The notes under the pieces: generated by a model
Databases searched by the model: none
What the model was told of the DNA's origin: nothing
Seen by the model: only the letters and a program-made list of their open reading frames with translations
Shown: positions 1-7,902 of the stretch, one piece after another
Layout of the letters: the number at the start of each line of letters is the position of its first letter
How positions within the stretch are numbered: position 1 is the first letter of the stretch
Made by a program: the position numbers and the translations under genes
DNA from: an uncultured Rikenellaceae bacterium
GTDB lineage: Bacteria; Bacteroidota; Bacteroidia; Bacteroidales; Rikenellaceae
Assembly (NCBI GenBank): GCA_949284665.1
Contig: CASDWR010000159.1
Coordinates: 1-15,035, forward strand
Direction: 5' to 3'
DNA length: 15,035 nt

Positions 1-876
1 CACCGGACCGGAATAAAATTCATCGATTACGGGTGCTTTGCTGTATGCAACAAGCTCTTTTGCAAATTCATCGACCTTTTTCGAAAGACAATGTATACAG
101 GGTAACGTTTTGTCAGTCGGAGCATAAATGCAGAGATTGTCCGAATATTCGGAACCATCAGCGGCACGCACCGAAGCCTCGATCATTACCATGGCGTCGA
201 AGATTGGCTGACGCATAACGACACCTTCGGAAGTGGTTACATAGTAGGCAAAATCATTGGCATCGAGAGTCACCTTCGAGTCGAAAAGTTCAGGGTATTT
301 TTCGAAAATCTTGGAGAGTTGAGTAATCGTCTCCACCCATTTCTCACGATTGAGATCGAACTCGGGACTTTCCACCACCTTTTTCACTGCCTGAACAGGC
401 AACAAGTCAGGCAATTTTTCCTCCTCTGGAGTACGAATCCGTTGTTTGCGAATAGAGAGCTTGGTAGCATAGTCGGTTGCCATACGACGGTAAAGGATAT
501 CGCTGGTGTACCAGAATTCACGACGGATCTGACCATAATCGTTCTCGACAGCACTTTTTTCGGTCAGGAAACGATTGTTGTAATCGCAATCGCTCGTACA
601 GTCATAATCGCCGAGCAACATTTTGACACCATAGTTGCGAATCGGACGCTCATCAACTTTAATAACGGCTCCCAACGAGGCCTCGACGGTCAGTACATCG
701 CCGCTGAAGATCGCATACGACATATGGAACGGTTTCTCCACATTCTCCATTTTGAGCTCATTCATGTTACGGTCGAGCTCATCCTGCATTGCCTTGAATA
801 TCAAGTCATTTTCGCTTTGGGCGAACACGTTTGCGCACAGTAGCAGCGCAACAAACGAAATTACGGTTCTTTTCAT
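1..876 (-). CDS. Exported TldD/PmbA-family protein, N-terminal 292 residues (runs off the window edge)
   Basis: The reading frame opens with ATG at 876 and stays open to base 1, so the 3' part is missing. The protein begins MKRTVISFVALLLCANVFA, a signal peptide with likely cleavage after residue 19, so it should act in the periplasm. Its N-terminal part is clearly paralogous to that of the upstream gene at 927-2642: both have a mature helix ending in 'ELDRNMNEL' or 'ELKYEMEQL', then a strand segment and a conserved aromatic-D-(Y/F) motif near residue 95. The visible part ends with FYSGPV, which aligns with YTGPAL just before the HExxxH site of the neighbour, so whether this copy keeps metal ligands cannot be seen. 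It starts 50 bp after the upstream gene's stop and is probably co-transcribed. By analogy with TldD/TldE (PmbA), where one subunit is catalytic and the other is not, it may be the partner subunit; that is inference. Confidence 0.82.
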   Translation of the reverse strand, partial: MKRTVISFVALLLCANVFAQSENDLIFKAMQDELDRNMNELKMENVEKPFHMSYAIFSGDVLTVEASLGAVIKVDERPIRNYGVKMLLGDYDCTSDCDYNNRFLTEKSAVENDYGQIRREFWYTSDILYRRMATDYATKLSIRKQRIRTPEEEKLPDLLPVQAVKKVVESPEFDLNREKWVETITQLSKIFEKYPELFDSKVTLDANDFAYYVTTSEGVVMRQPIFDAMVMIEASVRAADGSEYSDNLCIYAPTDKTLPCIHCLSKKVDEFAKELVAYSKAPVIDEFYSGPV

Positions 877-926
877 CTATATCTGTTGTTTTTAATCTCT
901 GAATTGGACAAGTTATGTACGAGACC

Positions 927-2642
927 TTAAAACAGCATGGGATCTTCGCTGACGGAGGGTCTTTCGAGTACAGGCACAGTATTCATGCTCTTGCTCTTGC
1001 GTTGCAGTTCCACTTTCTTTACCAGAATAGCGGGAGAAGATGCGGTTACGGGAACCCAACCGGATTCTGCGCCGCAAGTACCGGTAAACACGCCTACTTC
1101 TCCACCGCCTTCTATAATACTGGAGAACATCGACAGCGGGGTACCGATCAGATCGACGCCGCGAACCAGTTCATCGGGACGACCATCCACGTAGATTCTG
1201 TACACTTCGAGCGGGGTTACATTGAAGGAGTTCGGAGACATACGTCCAGTCTGAGTAAAACCACCGGTTACGGTCTTGAAGAAATAAGCATACTCTTTTT
1301 TCTGGGCTTTGGCCTCTTTGATCAAAAGTTTGCGCAATTGTTCATCGGTCAAATGTTTGCTGGTTTCGATCACCAGATTGGATTGACGGGAGACAGGGTC
1401 ATAAGCCTCTGACGCACGGGCATGGCCATTCGACTGTCCGAACTCATCGGTCGGGACACGTGTCATCAGGAATTCATTAAGGATACCGTCTTTTACCACT
1501 TCGACACGACGACCGCGGACACCCTGATCATCAAACACGTAGTAACCGTTCATATCCTGTCCGTTGTAGTTTTTGAGTGTAGGATCGTCATAAGCGGAAA
1601 AGTGTTTCGGCAACACGTATTCACCTATCATCTTTTTGAATGTCTGGCCATCACTGTCGCGTTTCATGCGCTGTCCTTCGGTACGATGCCCGAATATCTC
1701 ATGGAAGAAAACACCGCTGGCCTCACCTGAGAGCAATGCCGGACCGGTATAGGGTTCTACAGCAGGGGCGGTACGCATTGCCTCGAGCGTAGCGATCAAT
1801 TCGCGCACGTCGGCCATGATTTTTTCATCGCTCGGAAGTCCTTTCGGATCAAAAGCATAATATGAAAGGTTCAACGGGAGTTCCATCCCGTCATCCGTTC
1901 TCATCATACCCGAAATAAAAATACGGCATGCGCGGGAGTTCTCGGCAATCTCTGCCCCCTCGCTCGAAACAAAATACCTACGAGTCGTATTGTAGCTTGC
2001 AGCTGCTTCGCCTTCTATAATGTTGGGGTTTTCAAGGAAAAGAGCACTGTATTTTTTCAATTTCTCTTCGAAGAGTTTAGCATCGAAGGCATTCAACTCT
2101 TCGGCCGTAAAGGGTTCCTCATAGTATTTTTCGGCTTGTGCATCGGAGAAGTCAGGCGCTTTATCGTCGGTTTTGGTATATACGTTGTCGGCAGCCTTGA
2201 GTTTTTCATAGGTTTCCACAGCATATTTGTAACGATCATTCACTTCGCTCCAGATAGCTTGCCGGATTGCGAGTTCTTCGTCGGTCTGGGGGATATAGCA
2301 GATCTGAGGTCCCATAAAGAAAGAGGTCGCCACACCGTTCACCTGACCGTGGAAGTTGTCGAAATCGTAGCTGCCGATTCGGATTTGAGGTACAAACGAA
2401 CGGACGGATTTGTTCGTCGAACTTACCAGCGTTCCGAAAGAGGCTCTCACCACATTGGAGGAGGTTTCCGCCACACGGTAATTCATATAATAAGGAGGAT
2501 ACTCCGTCTTACCGAGTTGCTCCATTTCGTATTTCAGTTCGGACTTCAGGATATCCATCAATTTATCCTGAGCCTGAAGCGAAACCGAAACAAAAAGTGC
2601 ACATACCAGTGCCACCGATCTGAAAGTTTGTGTCTTCATCAT
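927..2642 (-). CDS. Exported TldD/PmbA-family zinc metalloprotease-like protein
   Basis: 571 residues. Two adjacent ATGs (2642 and 2639) could start it; the choice changes one residue. Residues 1-25 form a signal peptide (hydrophobic ALVCALFVSVSL, cut near SLQAQ), unlike the cytoplasmic TldD of E. coli. The TldD signature is intact: YTGPALLSGEASGVFFHEIFGH at about 298-319 is represented by H314-E315-x3-H319 (HExxxH), and a C-terminal C523-G-A-E segment followed by VPV matches the third, cysteine metal ligand known in TldD. The N-terminal half is longer than in E. coli TldD. The family cleaves unfolded peptides and matures or degrades small peptides (microcin B17, CcdA) as a TldD/TldE heterodimer. 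Here a paralogous gene follows 50 bp downstream. A promoter-like element at 2723-2762 shared with fecR suggests control by the local ECF sigma factor. Family assignment is firm; the substrate is unknown. Confidence 0.92.
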   Translation of the reverse strand: MMKTQTFRSVALVCALFVSVSLQAQDKLMDILKSELKYEMEQLGKTEYPPYYMNYRVAETSSNVVRASFGTLVSSTNKSVRSFVPQIRIGSYDFDNFHGQVNGVATSFFMGPQICYIPQTDEELAIRQAIWSEVNDRYKYAVETYEKLKAADNVYTKTDDKAPDFSDAQAEKYYEEPFTAEELNAFDAKLFEEKLKKYSALFLENPNIIEGEAAASYNTTRRYFVSSEGAEIAENSRACRIFISGMMRTDDGMELPLNLSYYAFDPKGLPSDEKIMADVRELIATLEAMRTAPAVEPYTGPALLSGEASGVFFHEIFGHRTEGQRMKRDSDGQTFKKMIGEYVLPKHFSAYDDPTLKNYNGQDMNGYYVFDDQGVRGRRVEVVKDGILNEFLMTRVPTDEFGQSNGHARASEAYDPVSRQSNLVIETSKHLTDEQLRKLLIKEAKAQKKEYAYFFKTVTGGFTQTGRMSPNSFNVTPLEVYRIYVDGRPDELVRGVDLIGTPLSMFSSIIEGGGEVGVFTGTCGAESGWVPVTASSPAILVKKVELQRKSKSMNTVPVLERPSVSEDPMLF

Positions 2643-2722
2643 GTATGAAATTAGTTTGTGTAATTATCTCTGCCCTGTGATTCCGACCTGCCGCAACGAC
2701 ACGATCGAGGTGAGGAATTCAG

Positions 2723-2762
2723 TATAAAGACGAAACCCTCAACTGAAATCATTACAAATTTC
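2723..2762 (-). promoter_or_regulatory. Putative ECF-sigma promoter of the tldD-like operon
   Basis: Read on the minus strand this is GAAATT, TGTAATGATT, a 10-bp spacer, then GTTTCGTCTTT and ATA. The same arrangement with the same spacer length occurs upstream of fecR at 12780-12819: 28 of the 30 positions outside the spacer are identical, against 2 of 10 in the spacer. TGTAATGA would be the -35 element and CGTC the core of the -10 element. The CGTC ends about 86 nt before the tldD-like start codon. CGT-type -10 elements are typical of ECF promoters; assignment to the sigma factor at 12996-13547 is inference. Confidence 0.62.
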
Positions 2763-2773
2763 GGTTAATTCCG

Positions 2774-2807
2774 AAAAAAAGTGCGCCTTCTTTGCGGAAG
2801 ACGCACT
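2774..2807 (-). terminator. Intrinsic terminator of the SusC/D operon
   Basis: On the minus strand the transcript would form an 11-bp stem, AGTGCGTCTTC paired with GAAGGCGCACT (one G-U pair), around a 6-nt CGCAAA loop, followed at once by seven U residues. It lies 20 bp past the stop of the fimbrillin-like gene and just before the tldD-like promoter element, so the two operons are transcriptionally separated. Confidence 0.9.
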
Positions 2808-2826
2808 GAAATAATACCAGATTGAT

Positions 2827-3753
2827 CTACTTTACCGTAAAAGTCAGCGCTCCGTACATGTTGACGTTATTTTCATTCGACATCGACTCGCTAGGTTTGC
2901 CAGTAGCGGTAATCGTTTTGTTGTTATCGAACGTAACCTCTACCGTATATTCATACGAAAGAGCAGTTTCATAAGGTACGGCTACCATCAAATAAAGTGT
3001 TTCGAGAGTCATCCCCATACCCCAGGACGAATAATCGTTAATACCGATCTCACCAGTATAAGAGATAGAATTTACAGCTTCCCCCGAAATCGTTTCTTTT
3101 TCAAAATCAAACGTTCCGTTCTTGTAGGCAATTGGCTTATTGGCAGTAATCGTGCAGGAAGTAACCTTGGTTACTGTTCCCAATTCGTCGGGCAATTGGG
3201 CACTCGGCACGGTAACTTGAGCAAAAAGACTCTTAAAATCGCCCAGATCGGTAACGGCTACCGAATTTTCACTTACCGTTGCCGATGCATAACCGAAGTT
3301 GTATTGAAGTTTCGGGCAATAATCCTCCGTATTGACCTCCTGTACAGACAAATCAGGGATTACAACCTCATTGCAGGATTTCGAATCGGCATTGTAAGGT
3401 ACATAGGCATACACCTTATGTTCCCCAGCCTTAAATCCGGCAGCTGTTTCAACAGGGTTCAACACCACATTTCCAGCAGAAGTCCAGTCCGTTCCCCCAT
3501 ATCCGTTGTCTTCTCCGACTGCCACGGCAGAAGGTTTGTACAACAGGTTGTTTTGGGGCTGTCCGTCGGAGGTTACAAATACACCGATCTGCTCGCCTTC
3601 CATCCATCCGTTATTGTGGGAATAGGGTTTAAAATCACCCGAGATCTTGATTTCGCCCACTACCGGAAGATCCTGCTCGCCTTCTTCGTCTTTCTTACAA
3701 CTCCATGCCGATACGACAAGGGCAGCAAGTGCCAAACAATAAATTTTCTTCAT
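2827..3753 (-). CDS. Fimbrillin-like surface lipoprotein (tentative)
   Basis: 308 residues. The N-terminus is a lipoprotein signal peptide, MKKIYCLALAALVVSAWS followed by C19. The residues after the cysteine, KKDEE, resemble the lysine/acidic export signal that sends Bacteroidota lipoproteins to the cell surface. After a short linker come W50-x-E-G-E-Q-I-G-V-F-V and later 'KVYAYVPYN', a pattern seen in fimbrillin/Mfa-like proteins (tryptophan, then a G-(D/E)-x-I-G-V strand, then a YAYxPY strand). The rest is predicted to be beta-rich, ending MYGALTFTVK. It is the last gene before the terminator and lies 82 bp after the PKD-like gene, in a very AT-rich gap. It could be a surface adhesin, a pilus-like subunit or a substrate-binding accessory lipoprotein. 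Lipoprotein status is well supported; the fimbrillin assignment rests on motif similarity only. Confidence 0.6.
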   Translation of the reverse strand: MKKIYCLALAALVVSAWSCKKDEEGEQDLPVVGEIKISGDFKPYSHNNGWMEGEQIGVFVTSDGQPQNNLLYKPSAVAVGEDNGYGGTDWTSAGNVVLNPVETAAGFKAGEHKVYAYVPYNADSKSCNEVVIPDLSVQEVNTEDYCPKLQYNFGYASATVSENSVAVTDLGDFKSLFAQVTVPSAQLPDELGTVTKVTSCTITANKPIAYKNGTFDFEKETISGEAVNSISYTGEIGINDYSSWGMGMTLETLYLMVAVPYETALSYEYTVEVTFDNNKTITATGKPSESMSNENNVNMYGALTFTVK

Positions 3754-3835
3754 AACGTGTAATTTTAATAAATAAAAAGTTAAACAATATAAAAAAACAC
3801 CTAAAAGTTAGTTGTGTGTTCAAACATGTTGTTTA

Positions 3836-5542
3836 TCAATACTCTCCTTCGTAATTGGTACACCAGACTATTCCCTTTATATCACCGAAACCCTCAAAAG
3901 ATGCGAGTTCGAGTTGAGGCTGGAATCCTTCAAAAAGACTCACCATTTTGGTTTCGGCCACATCGATCACCGTAATCGTCCCATTTTCGAGCCCAAGGGC
4001 CAATCGCCAGTTCGGGTATTCGGAATGTCCACCGTAATCCTTGAACGGGCACTGTATCGGGCTGGCGCATATCTTTCGAATCGGCGACGAAGCGGTATAA
4101 GCCAATTTATAGGTATTGGTACGGATATCGTACACATAAAGATTCTTCTCCCCATCCGTAAAATAGGAATAACGGTTTGTATTGAAATCAGAAGAGAACA
4201 GGATCACGCTCCGGTCCGTAAGCAGATCGGCACCGGCAAACGGTACCTGGGAGGTTGATGCAATCAGATGGTTGCCATACGTAAGATTTTTAACGGCAAA
4301 CGAGTATATATAATAACTCCCCGCACCATCCAGATCCAGCAATGCGACATAATCTCCGTACGGATAGATCCCCCCGACTTCGCTGACATCGCACATTTGA
4401 TAGGCACTGATTGCAAGGCAACGCGTAGCGGTACCCAATGCATCGATAGGCCTTTGACCGGAAGGAACGACACAGTTTTCATCGTATTTCCAGAGTTTCA
4501 CGGCTACCGCCCGATAACTGTTTGCAGGATCGTCCTTAATGTATGGACCTTCCACAAAGGCATAGAAACAACCATTCACCCCGTCATATCCGAGACATTT
4601 GTCGGCGCTTTCAGGGACAAAACCATTCGCATAGGACACATTGGTAAACGGTGCCAAACAAGTAATCTTGCCTCCAGCCAGTTCTACGGATTGGGCGCTG
4701 TATTTCCCATAATAAGGAACATATTCGTTGGTGTAGTCGCCCGTCACGGCTCGCATGAACGTATCTCCTTCACGATCGTGAATCAGATAGAATCGTCCTT
4801 TGAACACGAACGTATCCATAAAGAGATTTTCCGGTTCCTGACCGTTTTCGAATTCGTCTCTCAACCACATGTCTTTCTGTAGGGTCCTGCCGTCGAGCGT
4901 CACGGTTCCACTTCCCTGATTAATAATAATTTTCGGCAAACCAGACACATACGACCCGGGGATGGAACCGTTGACATAATAGTAAAAAATTCCTCTCGGT
5001 TCGGTTCCGAGGCCACCTTCGATCGTCGTCTCGAGATTATGCAACGGTTTCAGATCGGGCGTTATGAAAGAGATGGCCGAATTGCCGTCGCCTCTGTCCA
5101 GCAACACCATCCATCCCCAGTCGAAACTGTTCTCGATCGTCAGGCCATACTCTTGGCTGATAAACCGTTCTCCGCTCTGGCGATTGGTCACCTTAAGAAT
5201 CAGGCCGTGCGTACCTGCCACATCAAACGTGTGACGAAAGACGGGATCGTTGCAAAAAAATTCACCATCCAGATACCATTCCACATCAAAGGTCTCCGCA
5301 ATGTCGACATCGGGATTCTCCAACGAGAAGGGAGCCTCGATCACTACCTCATCCCCCACCAGAAAGGCATAATTCATCTCTGTTGTAGAGAAGAACGTCA
5401 GATTGTTGGTCGCTTTGTAATCGTAGTTCCCCTTATCCTTGAAACAACTCCAACACAGGCATGCAGCCAAACAGACGATACCCGTGGTCAAATATCTTTT
5501 CAGACTACCATTCATAACCGCAAAACCTTTCTCCATCTTCAT
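3836..5542 (-). CDS. PKD-like family lipoprotein of a SusC/D locus
   Basis: About 568 residues from the ATG at 5542. That ATG overlaps the TGA of the DUF4843 gene (TGATG), which suggests translational coupling; ATGs at 5536 and 5515 are alternatives, and the last gives a more ordinary signal peptide length. The hydrophobic segment GIVCLAACLCWS precedes the lipid-attachment cysteine (residue 33), followed by FKDKGNYDYK, a start typical of the PKD-like lipoproteins found next to DUF4843 genes. Residues of about 45-140 look like an Ig/PKD-type beta domain (V-E-W-Y-L-D-G, then a G-T-H-G-L-I-L-K-V-T strand); the remainder looks like a beta-propeller with repeated Y-x-Y and D-x-(K/R)-T-N segments. 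The family is thought to be an outer-membrane accessory of SusC/D transporters. The exact role and ligand are unknown. Confidence 0.85.
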   Translation of the reverse strand: MKMEKGFAVMNGSLKRYLTTGIVCLAACLCWSCFKDKGNYDYKATNNLTFFSTTEMNYAFLVGDEVVIEAPFSLENPDVDIAETFDVEWYLDGEFFCNDPVFRHTFDVAGTHGLILKVTNRQSGERFISQEYGLTIENSFDWGWMVLLDRGDGNSAISFITPDLKPLHNLETTIEGGLGTEPRGIFYYYVNGSIPGSYVSGLPKIIINQGSGTVTLDGRTLQKDMWLRDEFENGQEPENLFMDTFVFKGRFYLIHDREGDTFMRAVTGDYTNEYVPYYGKYSAQSVELAGGKITCLAPFTNVSYANGFVPESADKCLGYDGVNGCFYAFVEGPYIKDDPANSYRAVAVKLWKYDENCVVPSGQRPIDALGTATRCLAISAYQMCDVSEVGGIYPYGDYVALLDLDGAGSYYIYSFAVKNLTYGNHLIASTSQVPFAGADLLTDRSVILFSSDFNTNRYSYFTDGEKNLYVYDIRTNTYKLAYTASSPIRKICASPIQCPFKDYGGHSEYPNWRLALGLENGTITVIDVAETKMVSLFEGFQPQLELASFEGFGDIKGIVWCTNYEGEY

Positions 5543-6291
5543 CAATCGCTAATTGTTTCATAAAGCGGCGTAATGCCATCAACCGCATAATATTGATAAT
5601 TGCCTTCTGCCCATTGTTCTTTCCACCATGCTTTGAAGTCGGTAATCAATTGTCCGAAGGCAATACCCGTATAGGCATCCAGGTTTTCAAGTATTTCACC
5701 ATCCATAAAGATGATAAAAACACGGTACTTGATATCGGAATATTCACCCAAACGGTTGGCCGTTGCGTTGGACCACCACGACGGTTCTTCCACGACATCT
5801 CTTACCCGGACAGTTGCCGTCTTGTATTCCGCAGGGCCTACCACACAACCGTCAACAGCGTCGAGTCTCAAAACGATCGTAAAATCCGTAGCCAGCAGAT
5901 CGGCATTGCGTTTCACCTCCAACCACAGGGTATCCACCACATTCTCCTTATGGAACACCCCCTGAGATACAGGCACGAAATCCGTATTCGCTACAGCTGT
6001 AGTGTTTTCCGGATCGACACTAAGGTAATAGGTTACATCCTGTGCGAGCATGAATCCCCACAACGAAAGCGACACGGGGACCTGACCGGTCATCTCAAGC
6101 GCAGCCTGTGTTGCAAAGTTGAATTCGTAGGTTTGTGCCGAGCGATCATTCATATAGGTAAAGAACATGTAATTATCCCCGTCATATGTTTTGATCTCAG
6201 CCTCCTTGCAACCGAAAGACATTGCCAGGACCGCCATTAAGGCCAAACTACGGATTGCCGTATTTTTCGAATATTTCATTTTGTTTTTCAT
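5542..6291 (-). CDS. DUF4843 domain lipoprotein
   Basis: 249 residues. ATG at 6291 is chosen; an in-frame ATG at 6279 is equally plausible and would remove four residues. The signal sequence ends MSFG-C28, a good lipobox. The mature part follows the DUF4843 pattern: an early YDGDNYMFF segment, a beta sandwich with YYLSVDPENTTA, then 'TDF' and 'RLDAVDG' strands, and a C-terminal helical region rich in tryptophan ('WWSNATANRLGEYSDIKY', 'AWWKEQW'). It starts 27 bp after the susD stop and overlaps the following gene by one base. Proteins of this family are nearly always encoded between SusD and a PKD-like lipoprotein, as here, and are presumed to be outer-membrane accessory lipoproteins. No biochemical function is established that I know of. 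Confidence 0.87.
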   Translation of the reverse strand: MKNKMKYSKNTAIRSLALMAVLAMSFGCKEAEIKTYDGDNYMFFTYMNDRSAQTYEFNFATQAALEMTGQVPVSLSLWGFMLAQDVTYYLSVDPENTTAVANTDFVPVSQGVFHKENVVDTLWLEVKRNADLLATDFTIVLRLDAVDGCVVGPAEYKTATVRVRDVVEEPSWWSNATANRLGEYSDIKYRVFIIFMDGEILENLDAYTGIAFGQLITDFKAWWKEQWAEGNYQYYAVDGITPLYETISD

Positions 6292-6318
6292 GTTTCAAAG
6301 TCGACAGTTTTCTTATCC

Positions 6319-7884
6319 TCAGTTGATCGACTCGCTTGTCGGCACAGGCAACACGTAACTGCCCGACATGTCGATCTGCGTACCTCCATCGTTCCCAGAA
6401 TCGATCATCGACATATTCAACCTCTTATAAAGGAAGAACGTCTGACCTTCGCCAAGGAACTCCTTGCGTGCATCCATGATGATCTCTTCCATAAGGTCAT
6501 CCGCATCCTGGACTGTCAGGCTGAGCGACCGTTCTGCACCACGTGCCCTGCGGACCGTTTCGAGATATTCGATTCCTTCGGAGATATTTCCCTCTTTGGC
6601 ACACAATTCAGCCAAGATGTGACAAACCTCACTGAAACGCATCACAGGAATTGTCGGATTTTCCATTTTCATCATCTGGTCATCGGTCGATTCGTTGTAT
6701 TTCAGTGTATAATAGCGGGAATTGGCCTCATTGGTCTGACCGATCAGATAGTCGAGTCGATAATCCGAATACTGACCGACGTTGTCGGCAGCAAACAGTG
6801 TCTCGATATTGGCCAACGGCAATCGCGTCGTATTGGATGACAGCGAGGTCCGCCACACCTTCTCCTGATAATCTTCCGTAAGGGTTTGCTTGTAAAGGCC
6901 GAACAACATATCGTCGATCACTTTCAAATGGCGCAATGAAATACCGCAGGTAATATTCGAGGCTTCCGTAAATCCGATCCATATTCTGTTTTTATAAAAC
7001 TGATCGTATAACTCCTTGGCACACGATCGGGCATTGAGGTAATATGTCTCGCCTCCATACATATATGCCCGGGCCATCAGCCCCAATACCGACATGTAAT
7101 TCATTCGGAAACCGCGGTACCAGAAGAAGATTCCCATTTCATCGATTGCCGAGGGGGCCAAACGGAAAAATGCTGCGTAATAGGCTGACGGTTCGGTCTT
7201 GCCAGAAGCATACATGGCTTCCGGATGCCATTCAAGGTCGACCTTTTTCAATAATTTGCCTGCCTCCTCGAAATCGGCATAAACCTTTTCGAGAAAAGCA
7301 CGGACAGTCAGTTTCGGAGCTACATTCGCATCGAACTCCACGCGATAAGGTAAGTAGGTACCGGTCGGATTACTTGCAGGCGAAGGAGCAAATAGACGCA
7401 ACAGGTCGAAGTGCATCATTGCACGCAGAGCAAGAGCCTCACCGTAAATCATATCCTTCTCTTCCTCTCCATACGCAAAAATAGAGGGGTCGGCCTCCTT
7501 GAGTTCGGCGAGCAGTTTATTCACGTTTGCAATCACCAGATACCCCTTTTCCCAAATATTTTTCACAACCGATTCTGTCTGGTCCGTATTGTACAGACGC
7601 AGTGCGGCATCACGATACAACGGAGATTCGACATCATCACCCTGCATATACTGCTGCCCGACAGCACTCAAAAAGCCCCAACTCAATTCACATCCGTAAA
7701 GATCCGGTTCGGCCAGATTAATGTAAATACCGTTCAAAGCGTTTCGAAATCCGTACCCCTCCTCGAAAAGATCGGAGTCGGCGATTGAGTTTTCCGGGGT
7801 CACATCGAGCCAATTATTGCATGCGGTCATCGACAACGCTCCGCAAGCGATCAACACATATCGATATATCTTATTCTTCATCAT
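6319..7884 (-). CDS. RagB/SusD-family nutrient-binding outer-membrane lipoprotein
   Basis: 521 residues. The lipoprotein signal is MMKNKIYRYVLIACGALSMT-A-C22, followed by NNWLDVTPEN, the usual SusD opening. The conserved N-terminal helix ALRAMMHFDLLRLFAPS is at about 152-169. Near the C-terminus are 'MRFSEVCHILAELCAKEG', 'ARKEFLGEGQTFFLYKRLN' and the ending YVLPVPTSESIN, all standard SusD landmarks. SusD lipoproteins sit over the SusC barrel as a hinged lid and capture the substrate. The gene starts 18 bp after the susC stop, so the pair is co-transcribed. The type of SusD accompanied by DUF4843 and PKD-like proteins is often found at loci with peptidases rather than glycosidases. No carbohydrate-active enzyme is encoded in this window, so the ligand may not be a glycan; this is inference. 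Confidence 0.95.
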   Translation of the reverse strand: MMKNKIYRYVLIACGALSMTACNNWLDVTPENSIADSDLFEEGYGFRNALNGIYINLAEPDLYGCELSWGFLSAVGQQYMQGDDVESPLYRDAALRLYNTDQTESVVKNIWEKGYLVIANVNKLLAELKEADPSIFAYGEEEKDMIYGEALALRAMMHFDLLRLFAPSPASNPTGTYLPYRVEFDANVAPKLTVRAFLEKVYADFEEAGKLLKKVDLEWHPEAMYASGKTEPSAYYAAFFRLAPSAIDEMGIFFWYRGFRMNYMSVLGLMARAYMYGGETYYLNARSCAKELYDQFYKNRIWIGFTEASNITCGISLRHLKVIDDMLFGLYKQTLTEDYQEKVWRTSLSSNTTRLPLANIETLFAADNVGQYSDYRLDYLIGQTNEANSRYYTLKYNESTDDQMMKMENPTIPVMRFSEVCHILAELCAKEGNISEGIEYLETVRRARGAERSLSLTVQDADDLMEEIIMDARKEFLGEGQTFFLYKRLNMSMIDSGNDGGTQIDMSGSYVLPVPTSESIN

Positions 7885-7902
7885 AACCTTACCCTCCGAA
7901 AA

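Noticed and set aside
319..2648. Several plus-strand open frames of 100-174 codons opposite the two tldD-like genes
   Set aside because: The minus-strand genes show signal peptides, family motifs and paralogy; the plus-strand frames show none and overlap one another.
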